From contig QANZ01028415.1 of assembly GCA_003254925.1 (NCBI GenBank), forward strand, positions 1 to 64,000: a stretch of 64,000 nucleotides of DNA, given 5' to 3'. Below the pieces are notes generated by a model. It saw only the letters and a list, made by a program, of their open reading frames with translations. It did no database searches and had not been told where the DNA came from. Made by a program: the position numbers and the translations under genes. This stretch comes from Chamaecrista fasciculata (lineage: Eukaryota > Streptophyta > Magnoliopsida > Fabales > Fabaceae). Below are positions 12,408-22,523 of this stretch, piece after piece (the stretch's first letter is position 1; each line of letters starts with the position of its first letter).

Positions 12408-12439
12408 AATATATATTTTATAATTATAATATATATACC

Positions 12440-12610
12440 ACACTCCACTCTTATTTATATATATATATATATGGCGCACACATATAATATATAATATAAA
12501 TATATAATATAAATATATAATATAATAATATAACAATATATAAATATTTTTTTTAAAAAAAATATATTATATTATATTATATTATATTATATTATATTAT
12601 ATATAATTTA
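12440..12610. repeat. AT-rich microsatellite
   Basis: Runs of (AT)n, (TATAA)n and (TATAT)n words, with ATTATATTATATTATATT repeated from about 12560 to 12600. This is simple-sequence DNA without coding potential. Confidence 0.8.
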
Positions 12611-13374
12611 TATTAATTTATTTAAAAAATTATTTTATTTCTTAGAATTATACCAACTCAACAAGAGTAATCAAAATATATAATATTGGTAATCTTTATT
12701 CTATTTTTTAAATTATAATAGTAATATTTTTAGTGTCAAAATTTAAAATAAAATAATTCAGTCCATATTAGTGTCAAAATTTAAAATAAAATAATTCAGT
12801 CCAGATTATTTTATTTTGGTCATTGAATTTAAGAGAGAGACCAAATCGTTGATGAATGCAATTTTTTACGGGTCGAGATACATTTCACTTCTTAAGGACC
12901 AAATCATTGAATTGATATAAAATCGTGGACCAAATAGAATAGTTTTAAAATTTCCATGTTATTTACATTTTGGTCCTTTCATTTCATTACATAAAACAAC
13001 TTCAACCTTCATTACAAATATTCACCTTTAGCACAAATTTCAAGACAATTTCATTACCATTTCATTTCATAACAACCACAACCCAAAAGACAAAATATCA
13101 TTTTATTATCTTTATTTCATTCCATTATCAATTACCAATTCTACCCCTATACAATTTTCAAAAACCCATATAATTATTTCAACCAACCACAATCATTACA
13201 TACCCTTTTACATAATTTCACATGCTATTTTTTTCATTACATCTCAAACAATCCAAACACCATTTATCTTACATTTTCATTACATAATTTTCTCATTACC
13301 ATTTCATTACATACTTATTTCCCAAATACACCCTAACTTTGTCTTTTCTGGACGATATCAACCTTTATTTTGTC

Positions 13375-13392
13375 GTTGGCCAAAAAAAAAAA
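13375..13392 (+). mobile_element. 18-bp micro-insertion GTTGGCC+A11 with perfect 15-bp TSD
   Basis: The insert consists only of GTTGGCC followed by 11 A. It is flanked by identical 15-bp AACCTTTATTTTGTC copies (13360-13374 and 13393-13407). A retroposon tail plus duplication with no body left is best read as an extremely 5'-truncated LINE/SINE insertion. Confidence 0.75.
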
Positions 13393-13684
13393 AACCTTTA
13401 TTTTGTCAAGGACAATATTAACCTACACAGTACATAAACCAAATTAATCGTGAACTTATCCTGCTTTTGGTCAAATATATAGAATTGGATAGTTAAAAAT
13501 ATGATTTCAAATCAATCCAACTTTACATGTGGATAATATTCAGGCCCATGTAGTAATTAGGCTGCCTAAGAAAACAGAGCCCGTCTTAACGAGTCGAATT
13601 TTGTTCAGATTCCAGAACATGGTCATCCATAATCCATTAAATAGATTGTCCCAACAAAAGGACCACATTGATGGAAAGCCTTAT

Positions 13685-14305
13685 AGCCGCACAAGTTCTC
13701 TCTGCTACGGTTCCAAAACTTTGAGCGCCGTTTGGAGGGGTTGCCGCCGGCAACCCCTCCCCCTTTCTTTTTTTACTTGCTTTTGTTTCCTCCTCCTCTT
13801 CGTAGGAGTTTTTCTTCTTTCAGTGTTGAAGGCGTCCCTCTCCCTTGTAGTGGGAGTGTTTTTTTGGCTCCGAAACCGGTTGAGATATGGTAGATATGCT
13901 TCCCAAACTTCTTCTCAAAAGCTTGAATATGGTGAAGAACGGATCCTCTGAGAGGATGTCCTGATTTGGCAGAATCGTTGGAGATTGACGAAGAAGATGG
14001 AAATCAGACTGCAAACAAGTGAAGATCTGAGCTTGGCGTCTGGTTTGTGTCTTTTTTTAGATGTGTTTTGTCAGTGTTTTCTTCTCCTTCTTTAGTATAG
14101 TTTGGTGTTGATCTTCTGTATTTTGGTCCTCCCCTCGTGTGTTGCTTGGGGTTTGGTTTCTCTTCTATGAGATGTGTATCTTGGGAGTTGAGGGCTGGTT
14201 GTATTGAAATCTCTATGTCCCTCGGTGGATTCCCGTTTCTCCCGTTTTTCAGAACGGGCTATGTACTCTTTCATGGCTTGCCATGATTTGATCAAAAAAA
14301 AAAAA
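13685..14305 (+). mobile_element. 621-bp LINE-derived retroposon with 14-bp TSD
   Basis: The insert starts AGCCGCACAAG and ends GATTTGATC plus 13-15 A. It is flanked by perfect ATGGAAAGCCTTAT copies (13671-13684 and 14306-14319). The 5' part is C-rich (GCCGCCGGCAACCCCTCCCC), the 3' part T/G-rich, as in the untranslated regions of plant L1 elements. No reverse transcriptase or endonuclease is present, so it is an internally deleted or non-autonomous copy. A processed retrogene copy is the alternative, but no gene was recognised in it. Confidence 0.75.
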
Positions 14306-14359
14306 ATGGAAAGCCTTATTTACACAAAAGGAAAAAAATGATTTTATCTTAAATATTTT

Positions 14360-14866
14360 GGTTAAAGGTTCATTGTGGTCCTAAATGTATGCCTTAATGT
14401 TCAATTTGGTCCATTATGTTTCAAAATGTTCAAATTGGTCCTAAATGTTGGCAAAATATTTCATTTTGGTCCAAACTATTAAATATGGCTCGTTTCAAAT
14501 TCAAAAGTGACGAGTTTAGAGTTACGTATTGTTCTCAAAGAGTACTTTCTCTATCCAGTTGTGACTGTCAACAAACGAAGTCAAATCGATCCTAAGAACA
14601 TACTGCTCGTTTCATGGTCAAACAAACAAAGTTAATCATATATCTCTCGTTTCAAATTCGAATGCGACGAATTTTGAGCTACGAGTTCCTCTTAACAAGT
14701 CCTTTAAACTTGAAATGAGAGATGATAAAAATATGATTAAATTCAATAATTTGGGACCAAAATGAAACATTTTACCAACATTTAGAACCAAAATGAAACA
14801 TTTTGCCAACATTTAAGACCAATTTGAATATTTTGAAACATAATGGACCAATATGAACCTTTAACC
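14360..14866. mobile_element. 507-bp long-TIR MITE, family B copy 1
   Basis: Starts GGTTAAAGGTTCAT and ends ATGAACCTTTAACC. The arms carry repeated TTTGGTCCTAAATGT and ACATTTAGGACCAAA units. A perfect 9-bp duplication AAATATTTT flanks it (14351-14359 and 14867-14875), the size typical of Mutator-like elements. There is no coding capacity. Other copies are at 27236-27772 and 32965-33463. Confidence 0.85.
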
Positions 14867-15090
14867 AAATATTTTTATTAATTCATTTAGTCATTTAGAC
14901 ATACATTATAATGTTATACTTAAATTTCATCAAAATGCAAGTACAGTTTAGTGAATTTTTTCCCAAAATGTTTAATAAATTATTAATGCACAATTTCTGG
15001 GCTCATTCATAATTGGACAAATTAAGTTGCAATATATATTGCAGCTGATTAGATCCTTAATAACAGAGATGCAAATTGAGATACAATAGT

Positions 15091-16261
15091 TCAGCTCCAA
15101 ATGGGGTAAATATCAGTGAAATCCTTATTAAAAGCTCCAAAATACCTTCCCACAAGGTCAGACTTCAAGTCCTCATTGAACATAGAATATATATAAGCCT
15201 CCATGTAGTCTTGCATTCTTGGAGTGCCCCCAACCCCCTGGACATGGTCCTTCAAGTTCCTATTATAAATACGGGCATTGTCCACATTAGTATAGGGCTC
15301 ATTCCCTCTGGTAGGCCACCCAGTCTCGGACACCACCACCCTCACCCCATAACGCCCTACCACCTTTTCCATGGCAGCCAGAAAGGCATCCACCATAGCA
15401 TCCAACAAATTAAAATACTTATAATCTCCGTCTATCACAGGAATTTTAGCCTCAAACATTGCATAATCCAAAGCTATATGTTGCGGATCACTCACCAATG
15501 CAAAATAAGGGTACACATTTACTAACAAGGGTGTCCCAGTGGAGTATAGGAAATTTGTGACACCTTCCATGAAATTGGACACACTAGTCTCGAATTGACC
15601 TGCGGATGGAGGGAAGGACTGCCCTAAAACTATAGGGGATACGACGGTGGTGACCTTAAAATCGTCGGGTGCCCCAATGGAGGATAGGGCTTGACGGAGA
15701 TTTCTCATGGCTGGGGTCACCAATGAAGCGTAGGGTCCTGGGATGGCCCCGTTACCAACGACAATGTAACGGAACCTGATGGTGCCGTTTTGGAGGAAAG
15801 GAGCGATGTGAGTGAGGGCCCAGGAATCAGCAGCGGATTGAGTTGAAGCGACAATGGGTATATCGTCGTTTTGGAGGGTGATTGAGACCACTAGATTTGT
15901 GCCCCTAAATGCTTCTAGCACTTGAAGGTCTGCGTCCAATAAACGCACCGTAGGGATAGCGTATTTCATTTCTTGCGTCAAGAAATTTACTACTTGCGAA
16001 GGTGAAGGCAGATTCTGTGCGTTTCTTGCATATACGATCCCAACGTCACCTCCACCTAAACAATCAAATCACAACATTATAAATTTAATTAATCACACTT
16101 CACACACACCCATAACCATTAACCAAAGTAGCAACTAGCAAACAAACTCAGTACATAATTACATCTCTCACTTGATTACCTTCACACAGTAATGAAAACG
16201 AGAGGTTGATCATAACGACGGCGGCTAGTAATATTGTACAAAATGAGGAGATGGACTTCAT
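15091..16261 (-). CDS. GH17 beta-1,3-glucanase-like, acid/base Glu replaced
   Basis: Secreted protein of glycoside hydrolase family 17; active members cut beta-1,3-glucan (callose, fungal walls). Exons: 16261-16180 and 16055-15091, 1047 nt, 348 aa. Residues 1-27 or so form a signal peptide. The rest is a single GH17 domain with no C-terminal X8 module. The nucleophile motif VVVSETGWPT is intact (Glu271), and the C-terminal FNEDLK and YFGAFN motifs are present. The proton-donor motif, normally VGNE, reads VGNG: Gly130, codon GGG at 15748-15750, one base from Glu GAG. If the sequence is right, hydrolysis should be severely impaired, so this may be a pseudoenzyme or glucan-binding protein. The frame is otherwise clean. 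A (TA)n tract at 16362-16387 supplies a TATA-like region about 100 bp upstream of the ATG. Confidence 0.92.
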
Positions 16262-16359
16262 GGTTCTTTCTGTCTCACTCGATTTAAGAGCTAAGCAAAA
16301 GTTGACACACACTAAAGGATGATTGAATGGCTTCCTCACCAAGGCCTAGCTCAGTGTTG

Positions 16360-16388
16360 CTATATATATATATATATATATATATATG
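16360..16388. repeat. (TA)n microsatellite upstream of GH17 gene
   Basis: About 13 TA units lie roughly 100 bp before the GH17 start codon (gene on minus strand). It can serve as, or overlap, the TATA element. Length polymorphism here could affect expression; that is inference. Confidence 0.7.
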
Positions 16389-16764
16389 AAGGAAGTGCCA
16401 AATTAAAACGCGTTGATGATTCGTCTGGCTGCAGATAATCTGAAACAATAAATTGTTTTGGATGCCAGTTCAAAAAAGGTATATTTTCAGGAAAAAAAAA
16501 GAAAGGTATATTTGATATTAATTAGTGTGATCGAATACTTTAAACTTTAAAGTTCGGGTCAGTTACAACAGACTCTTCGTATAAGGAAACTCCAATCCAA
16601 TTCTCCCAATCAGCACTAAACGTTTTTACTGGTTAATGTTTTAAATGCGTTCACTCGTATACTTTCGGTGAGTCTGCGGATGTTTATTTTTGTACCTAGT
16701 ATGCTTTTTGTTTCTTTACGAAAACACTAAAATAGATAGGTTAATATTAAAGTTTAGCCTTGGC

Positions 16765-16956
16765 GAACTAACTTTGGTCGGTGTACTAGTGAGCTTATTA
16801 GATCGCTTAAACAAATGTCAGAGGTTCAAATCTCGCCTTGTGTATGCAGTAATTAATTGATTAACGATAAACCCTTAAATGGAGCTCAAATCCGTGAAGG
16901 ATTAGTCCTTAATCTGTCAGACTTGGAGATATATACCTTAGGTAACAAAAAAAAAA
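16765..16956 (+). mobile_element. tRNA-derived SINE, about 192 bp, with 16-bp TSD
   Basis: Flanked by identical AAAGTTTAGCCTTGGC copies (16749-16764 and 16957-16972). The element has a B-box-like AGGTTCAAATCTCGCC about 45 nt into the body, an upstream GGTCGGTGTACTAGTGAG region where an A-box is expected, and a 3' end CTTAGGTAAC plus poly(A). It seems near full length for a plant SINE. Confidence 0.85.
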
Positions 16957-17275
16957 AAAGTTTAGCCTTGGCTAAAATGTTAAAGCATTAGTTTTTTGTT
17001 TAATGAAAAGAGAACTATAACAACTTAATCTTTGAAAAATTGTGGAATTGATAATTTAAATCTTAAAAGATACAATTTAATCTTTAAAAGATTTAAACGC
17101 TATATTTTTTTAGTTCTTTTTATAAATTAAAAAATACACCATTTGATTTGTTCAAAGATTAAAAAAATATATCATTTGAATCTTTAAAAAGATAAATGAT
17201 GTAATTTTAATTTTTCAGGCACTGAATTGTTAATTCGATAATTTTTTTAAAATTAAATTGTTAACTCACTCAATT

Positions 17276-17945
17276 TTTTTTTGGCCTGAAACATAATTCA
17301 TTTAAAAGTAAGGCAAAACCAAACACAATATAAACGAAAATAAAGCAAAATTAGCCAACCCCTGCCTAACATAAACAACAGCACTAGATAAGATATCAAC
17401 TGACAAACAGCTGCAAAGTTAGCGGATCTAGAGATCCAATTAAAGCTACAATCATCTAAAGAACTGAAATCATAAATAAAGTCATAAAAAATAGACAAAC
17501 ACTTCCAAAAATTAGGCATAATCAGATTCAAAGCAACAATAATTATTTGATAAACCGTTGTCGAGGAAGCAAAACGAGAAAATAACGTCGTGGAAGAACC
17601 TGATCCGAAAAAAAATGTCATCGAGCACCAAAAAAAACCAAAATAAAACCCGGAAGCTATCATGGAAGCCAAAAACCGCCATAGAATACCTAATTCAGAG
17701 TCGTCGCCACAGAGAAAGTTAGACCAGATTGAGGCCATAGAAGCTTTGATCCAGAACGCCGCTGCCACAAAAACTTAGAAATAAAATAACACTCTCATAA
17801 AAAGATAAAGGAGCCCTCACGAAGAAAGAATTTTCTACCGTGGAAAAACAAAAGAGGGTCACCGCCCTGAGTAACGACCCAAGGAAGTTTCGCACAATAG
17901 CAAATAATGAGAGTGAAGGAATGAGCAACTAGAACTAATTAAGTG
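17276..17945 (-). mobile_element. 670-bp LINE-derived retroposon, minus orientation
   Basis: Read on the minus strand, it ends ATGAATTATGTTTCAGGCC plus poly(A), a typical plant L1 3' end. The 8-bp ACTCAATT occurs on both sides (17268-17275 and 17946-17953). Open frames of 156 and 69 residues (17298-17768, 17719-17928) show no recognisable domain and are treated as element sequence. The tail CAGGCC-A(n) matches the short GGCC-A(n) micro-insertions found elsewhere in the window. Confidence 0.65.
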
Positions 17946-18663
17946 ACTCAATTATAAAGGAAGAAAACGCGCAAAGAGCAAAAACGGAAAGTATTTTCAG
18001 TATGATTTGCCATACAACCAATGCATTCCTTTCGTGACGGAGTCTTTTTCTCCTAAAAGCATCTGCGTACATCAATTAACTTTTCAATACTAACAAAAAA
18101 AAGAACTTTTCAATACACTTCACATTTAGTTAATGCACATCTGACTAATCAATAATCAAACAAAAGGCAGATATTTAGAAGTTACAAGCCTTAATGGATC
18201 ACGCTCCCTGGGCTTATGAGTTATGACAAGTCCAAACTAAAATGGAAAGTGAATGGATATACAGACGATACACCAACTTTATGTTTCTTAATTTTTTTCT
18301 TTTGGGTAATCAAAGAGGACACCAACTTCATTTTTTTGTATACAGTGTATGATGAATTTTGTTAACTTTTGTAATATCAAAGTTGCTTGAAACTTATATT
18401 CGAATGTGACTTCATTTTGCTTTTATCAAAATACTCGCATTCCTCCCCCTGCCTTGTAATTAGATTGAATTGATTTTTATATATATCTAATCAATCTGTT
18501 AAAATTATCCTGAAATTTGGAATCATCGAATTTTAACAAGTTGAAGAACTTCAGAAAATTTCAGATAGTTTTATTACATTATCTTACATACAAATTTGTG
18601 AACCCACAAAAACAGGACACCATAATTCACAAACCCGAACACTGTATATCTAAACATCTGTTT

Positions 18664-20382
18664 TTATGGTTTCTTCTGGACAGTAACCAAGTCCAGAGTA
18701 GAACCATAAGTTCTATTTAAGGCCTCAGCACACCAACCATGGCCATCATCAACAGTCGGCATCCTCACCTCCATAACTGGAGTCACCGGCTGTCGAGATC
18801 CCGGCATCACAACACCAGCTAAAACTCTAAGCACATTTGCAGCATCTATGTCCATGCATACATTGATCTCGGGAACTCCTTTTGGTGCTTGGGGAATTCC
18901 CACAATCTTGAAATATCCCAACAAGTGATTCTCCTCAGCCTTCTTTCCCTCGCCTTCATAAACAATGATCAAAGCCTCAGTTTGATTATCATGAATGGTT
19001 GTGAAAACCAAGTCCTTCCTTGCTGGGGTTGTGGTATTCCTTGGTATTACAGGAACGAAGTTGTTTCCATCAGCTCTGATTCCAATAGCTAGAGGGGTGG
19101 CTTGGATAGTTAATAAGTCCAAGTTTCCAAAGGGATCACTGATACCTGAAGCCACAGCTCCCTCTACTGCTGCACCACAAACTGCAGCTTCCAAAGGATT
19201 CATCCCTTTATAGAGTTCCTTTCCTTTAAATATGCTACTCACCAGATTCCTCACCTTTGGAATATATGAACATCCACCGACCATTATCACGTCATTCACA
19301 TCCTCAACCTGTACCTTTGCATCATGCAGACACTCCATGATGAGGCTTTCACACTTCTCAAACACTTTCCTGTTCACTTCCTCAAACTCGTCCCGGTCTA
19401 AAACCTTGTTTATCTTCAAACCATCTCCCAAGTCTACATCAATTTGAACACTGGTCTGAGAGGAAAGCCTGTGAATGGCATCCTGGGTTGCAACTCGGAG
19501 CAAGCCCATGGATTTGATTTCTTTGACTCCGTGATTCTTGAATAGAGTTTCAGAATCAGGCAAGAGATATTGCATCATATTCTGAAGCAAGTCCTCTCCC
19601 CCAATAGTACTTCCTGCCAAGGCTTTTATCTGTGAAACTCCTCCAGCTGTAGCAGTCACAGCGACATCACAATAGCCAGCACCCATGTTGAAAATTAGAG
19701 CAATCTTCTCGCTTCCACTCCCCATATTCTCATGAGAAGTCTGCTGCTGCTGTTGTCCATATAGCAAAGCCACAGCTGTTGGTTCTGGCATCAGCCTAAG
19801 AACATGAAGGCCAGCCATAGCACAAGCTCTATCTATCCGGGTCAGCTGGAATCGACTGAATGAAACTGGAACCGTGAGAACCACATTTCTTACTGGTCGT
19901 TTCAGCTGTAGTTCAGCCATAACTTTTAATTCCACCAGAAATATAGCCAGAACTTCCTCTGGCGTGGTGGATCTCCACATATTGTTCACTAATGCTGCAA
20001 TGAAAGGGCGAACACCAATGTCCAATGTCTGTACCAGAAATGGGAGATTTTTACTTGAGTGGACAACTGGGTCGGTATCAGCTCTGCCAATCAAGCGTTT
20101 CATGTTGAAGATCGTAGACCCAGACAACAACTCGTGCTCATGGGAGAGTTGACTGCTAACTCCACCAGAAGGGGTATCATCTTTGAAAGTCACATATGAT
20201 CTCATGATCTTCTGGTTTCTTGTGTTCTTTAGAAGTTCCACTTGGGATCCTTTCCACACAGCAACACTGCATTGTGATGTGCCAATATCAATCCCTATAG
20301 CAATTTCAGGAAAAGCTGATGAAGATTTTTCCTCCCCAGTGGTTTCACTGTCAGATGCCACAGTATAAGCAGGCTCTGCCAT
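18664..20382 (-). CDS. HSP70-8: Short Hsp70 family protein, HSP70-8 type
   Basis: 572-aa single-exon coding region matching the plant Hsp70 subclass represented by Arabidopsis HSP70-8 (HSP70T-2). The ATPase domain covers about residues 26-415 and the beta substrate-binding domain about 420-535. The helical lid and C-terminal EEVD are absent, hence the shorter length than the usual 650 or so. Phosphate-1 motif IGIDIGTSQCSVAVW and adenosine motif IMVGGCSYIPKV are present, and the catalytic Lys in FNMKRLIGR is kept. The phosphate-2 motif reads IFNMGAGYCDV instead of IFDLGGGTFDV, so the usual Asp is Asn232 and the Gly triplet is altered. This suggests weak or atypical ATP hydrolysis (inference). 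No organelle targeting is visible; probably cytosolic. An intron acceptor lies one base before the ATG. Confidence 0.95.
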   Translation of the reverse strand: MAEPAYTVASDSETTGEEKSSSAFPEIAIGIDIGTSQCSVAVWKGSQVELLKNTRNQKIMRSYVTFKDDTPSGGVSSQLSHEHELLSGSTIFNMKRLIGRADTDPVVHSSKNLPFLVQTLDIGVRPFIAALVNNMWRSTTPEEVLAIFLVELKVMAELQLKRPVRNVVLTVPVSFSRFQLTRIDRACAMAGLHVLRLMPEPTAVALLYGQQQQQTSHENMGSGSEKIALIFNMGAGYCDVAVTATAGGVSQIKALAGSTIGGEDLLQNMMQYLLPDSETLFKNHGVKEIKSMGLLRVATQDAIHRLSSQTSVQIDVDLGDGLKINKVLDRDEFEEVNRKVFEKCESLIMECLHDAKVQVEDVNDVIMVGGCSYIPKVRNLVSSIFKGKELYKGMNPLEAAVCGAAVEGAVASGISDPFGNLDLLTIQATPLAIGIRADGNNFVPVIPRNTTTPARKDLVFTTIHDNQTEALIIVYEGEGKKAEENHLLGYFKIVGIPQAPKGVPEINVCMDIDAANVLRVLAGVVMPGSRQPVTPVMEVRMPTVDDGHGWCAEALNRTYGSTLDLVTVQKKP

Positions 20383-21740
20383 ACTGAAACAGATAGAGGA
20401 GTGATGACGACTTTGTATTGAGCATTAAAATTGGTAAGAAAACAACTTCAATTTTTTAATTATCAAAGCTTAAAAAAGAATTATTCCATGCAACACTACC
20501 ACTTTTGGTCTTTCAATCATGAGATCATCCATGTTATGCAAGGAATATCTTAAATAAAATAGGATCAAACGAAATGAACAATAATGTTATTTGTTTCATT
20601 TTGTTGTATATTACTTACTACTAAGATCATGGATTTTGTTGTTTTGGCCCATGAAAACAACCTTGTTGGATGTAAATTTGTACCATTATACACACAGAAA
20701 CTACCATCTGAAATATTCTTGAAATTGTTTTCGAGTCTCATCCTGGATAAGAACAATAGGATGACAATATCCTATGCATCTACAAACTCATTATCTTTTT
20801 AAAATGAATAAAGCCCTAGAGTCTAGGTGATATTATGTGAAAAAACTCAGCAATGCATCTCTCTTAGGACTTCTTACAAACACCTCTAAGACAACATTTC
20901 TCAAGTCACAGAGACCATGGAGTTGGGGCTCACTACTAAAAAAACTACATACTATGCATTCTTTGGACACATAATGCAGGGAATCATGTAAACCTAATCA
21001 CACAATTCTTTTAATTTTCGGTAAATTTCATTAAAACCCAACACCAACAAGTAACACCTTCACTAGGAAAAATATTATGAAAAGTTAATCCTCTAATTTG
21101 AGATTTCCATCTTCATGCCAAATCGACTAACTAGCAATGCAGGGGTCCTATCAGAAAGTATAAGAATCCTTGGAACAAATGCACACTAAGCAGAACGATA
21201 TAAGAAAACGGATCGAAGTAAAATCAAGGACCAAAATCTCTACTTTTCAAATACACTGCACTATTCATACTAACTGCACATCAGAATGGAAATTTATACT
21301 GTTTAGCTAAAATCAGAGACACGGGTATAATAGAATTCCAATAAACAAAATGATAGAACAGAGACCAGGATGCCATCAAAGAAGTAAGTATGGAAACGTA
21401 TTAGATAGCATGCTAAACTGGTGAAGCAGAGATCAGTTATTAAATGAAAATGGCCAAAACCCACCGCAAGTCATGATCATCAATAAATTGATTCTAATCC
21501 TAAAAAATCAACATAGAACAAGAAGACTCGACGAAGAAGAAGAAGAAGAAGAGCTTACGAACCTTGGTGGAGGTAAGTGTAGGAGTTAGAAGATGAAATG
21601 CGAGGAGAAGCAAGAGAAGCTGCAGGAAAAGCTCAAGTATAGTTGAATGCGAGAAGCCGCTTCGAAATGTAGAGAGTGAGATGAGGCAGAGAAAATAAAA
21701 CAGAGGAGGAAGAGTTCTAGAGCGTCCGAGAGAGAAAGGA
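20383..21740 (-). promoter_or_regulatory. 5'UTR intron and leader of HSP70-8 gene
   Basis: Read on the minus strand, CTGTTTCAG at 20392-20384 is a good acceptor one nucleotide before the ATG. A donor GTAAGC near 21558 (or GTTCGT at 21562) follows a CCACCAAG exon end. The intron is thus about 1.17 kb and the non-coding first exon about 21560-21740. No other gene is supported in this interval. Leader introns are common in stress-responsive plant genes and may boost expression. Confidence 0.65.
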
Positions 21741-22523
21741 AATGATAAATTAGAAGGCGCTTACCAGAAGTGTCCAGATGAGTCGGCGTTGTACCTATTC
21801 CACTTTTTCATATTCTTTCCACTTGCACATATGTTGCTATTTGCTACATTCCACAATTAAATAATTCTTGGATTTAATCAAATTTACTTATATACATTAG
21901 AAAATTAAATAATATTTACACAAATATTTATTATCCTGATCCTGATGAGAAATGATATACCTTTGAGGCTATGAGACTATTATTCTTGAAGGAACAAAAG
22001 GAAGAACACATCTATTTTCACAAAGCAAAATATATGTTTATAGGAAATTAGGAATATCTCTAACTAAATGCGAGTACAGTAGAGTCATGTTTGGGCCGTG
22101 ATGTAATCTGGGCCTTTTGAGCCTCCATTTCCCACTTAATTTATTGCAAAATAACTTTCAGTTCTTACTAAAATGTATGACACAATGACCAAAGTTTTTC
22201 TTTTTGGATTAAAAAAAAGTTTTGAGCAAAATGAAGAGTTTGAAAAAAAAAAAACTGTTGGCTACTTGCTAGTGTAACTCATACTAGTAGATTTAAAAAT
22301 GTCAATAAAAAACATACTACCTACAACACCTAATTGAGCAAAAAAAAAAAAAAAAATCCTTGAAGGTCCTCACTCCTCAGTTCCTTAAAAATGGATTCTC
22401 TTGAATTGAAGATGTATTTTTCTGAATTTAAGAACTTGTAGAGATTCAAAACTAATATTACTTTCTACTATTAAATAAAACTGTGCGTTTCACTTTTTTT
22501 ACATGTTCAAAATTGCTTAAATT
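21741..22523. other. Intergenic region upstream of HSP70-8 gene
   Basis: Contains the HSP70-8 promoter (minus strand). No TATA box was confidently assigned. AT-rich poly(A)/poly(T) runs occur near 22240 and 22340. No gene seen. Confidence 0.4.

Larger units (their letters stand above)
11886..13334. mobile_element. MITE-like element with AGGGTGCGTTTGG ends
   Basis: The left end AGGGTGCGTTTGGCA and right end CCAAATACACCCT are inverted. The subterminal regions are rich in ATTTCATTACA/TAATGAAAT-like words. The interior contains an AT microsatellite, a 39-bp tandem duplication (about 12730-12800, TAGTGTCAAAATTTAAAAT twice) and a nested SINE. No coding sequence and no clear target-site duplication were found. 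The whole-element extent is inference from the matching ends. Confidence 0.45.

Noticed and set aside
17298..17928. Two overlapping minus-strand frames of 156 and 69 codons
   Set aside because: They lie within a retroposon with an A-tail and direct repeats. No recognisable host domain.
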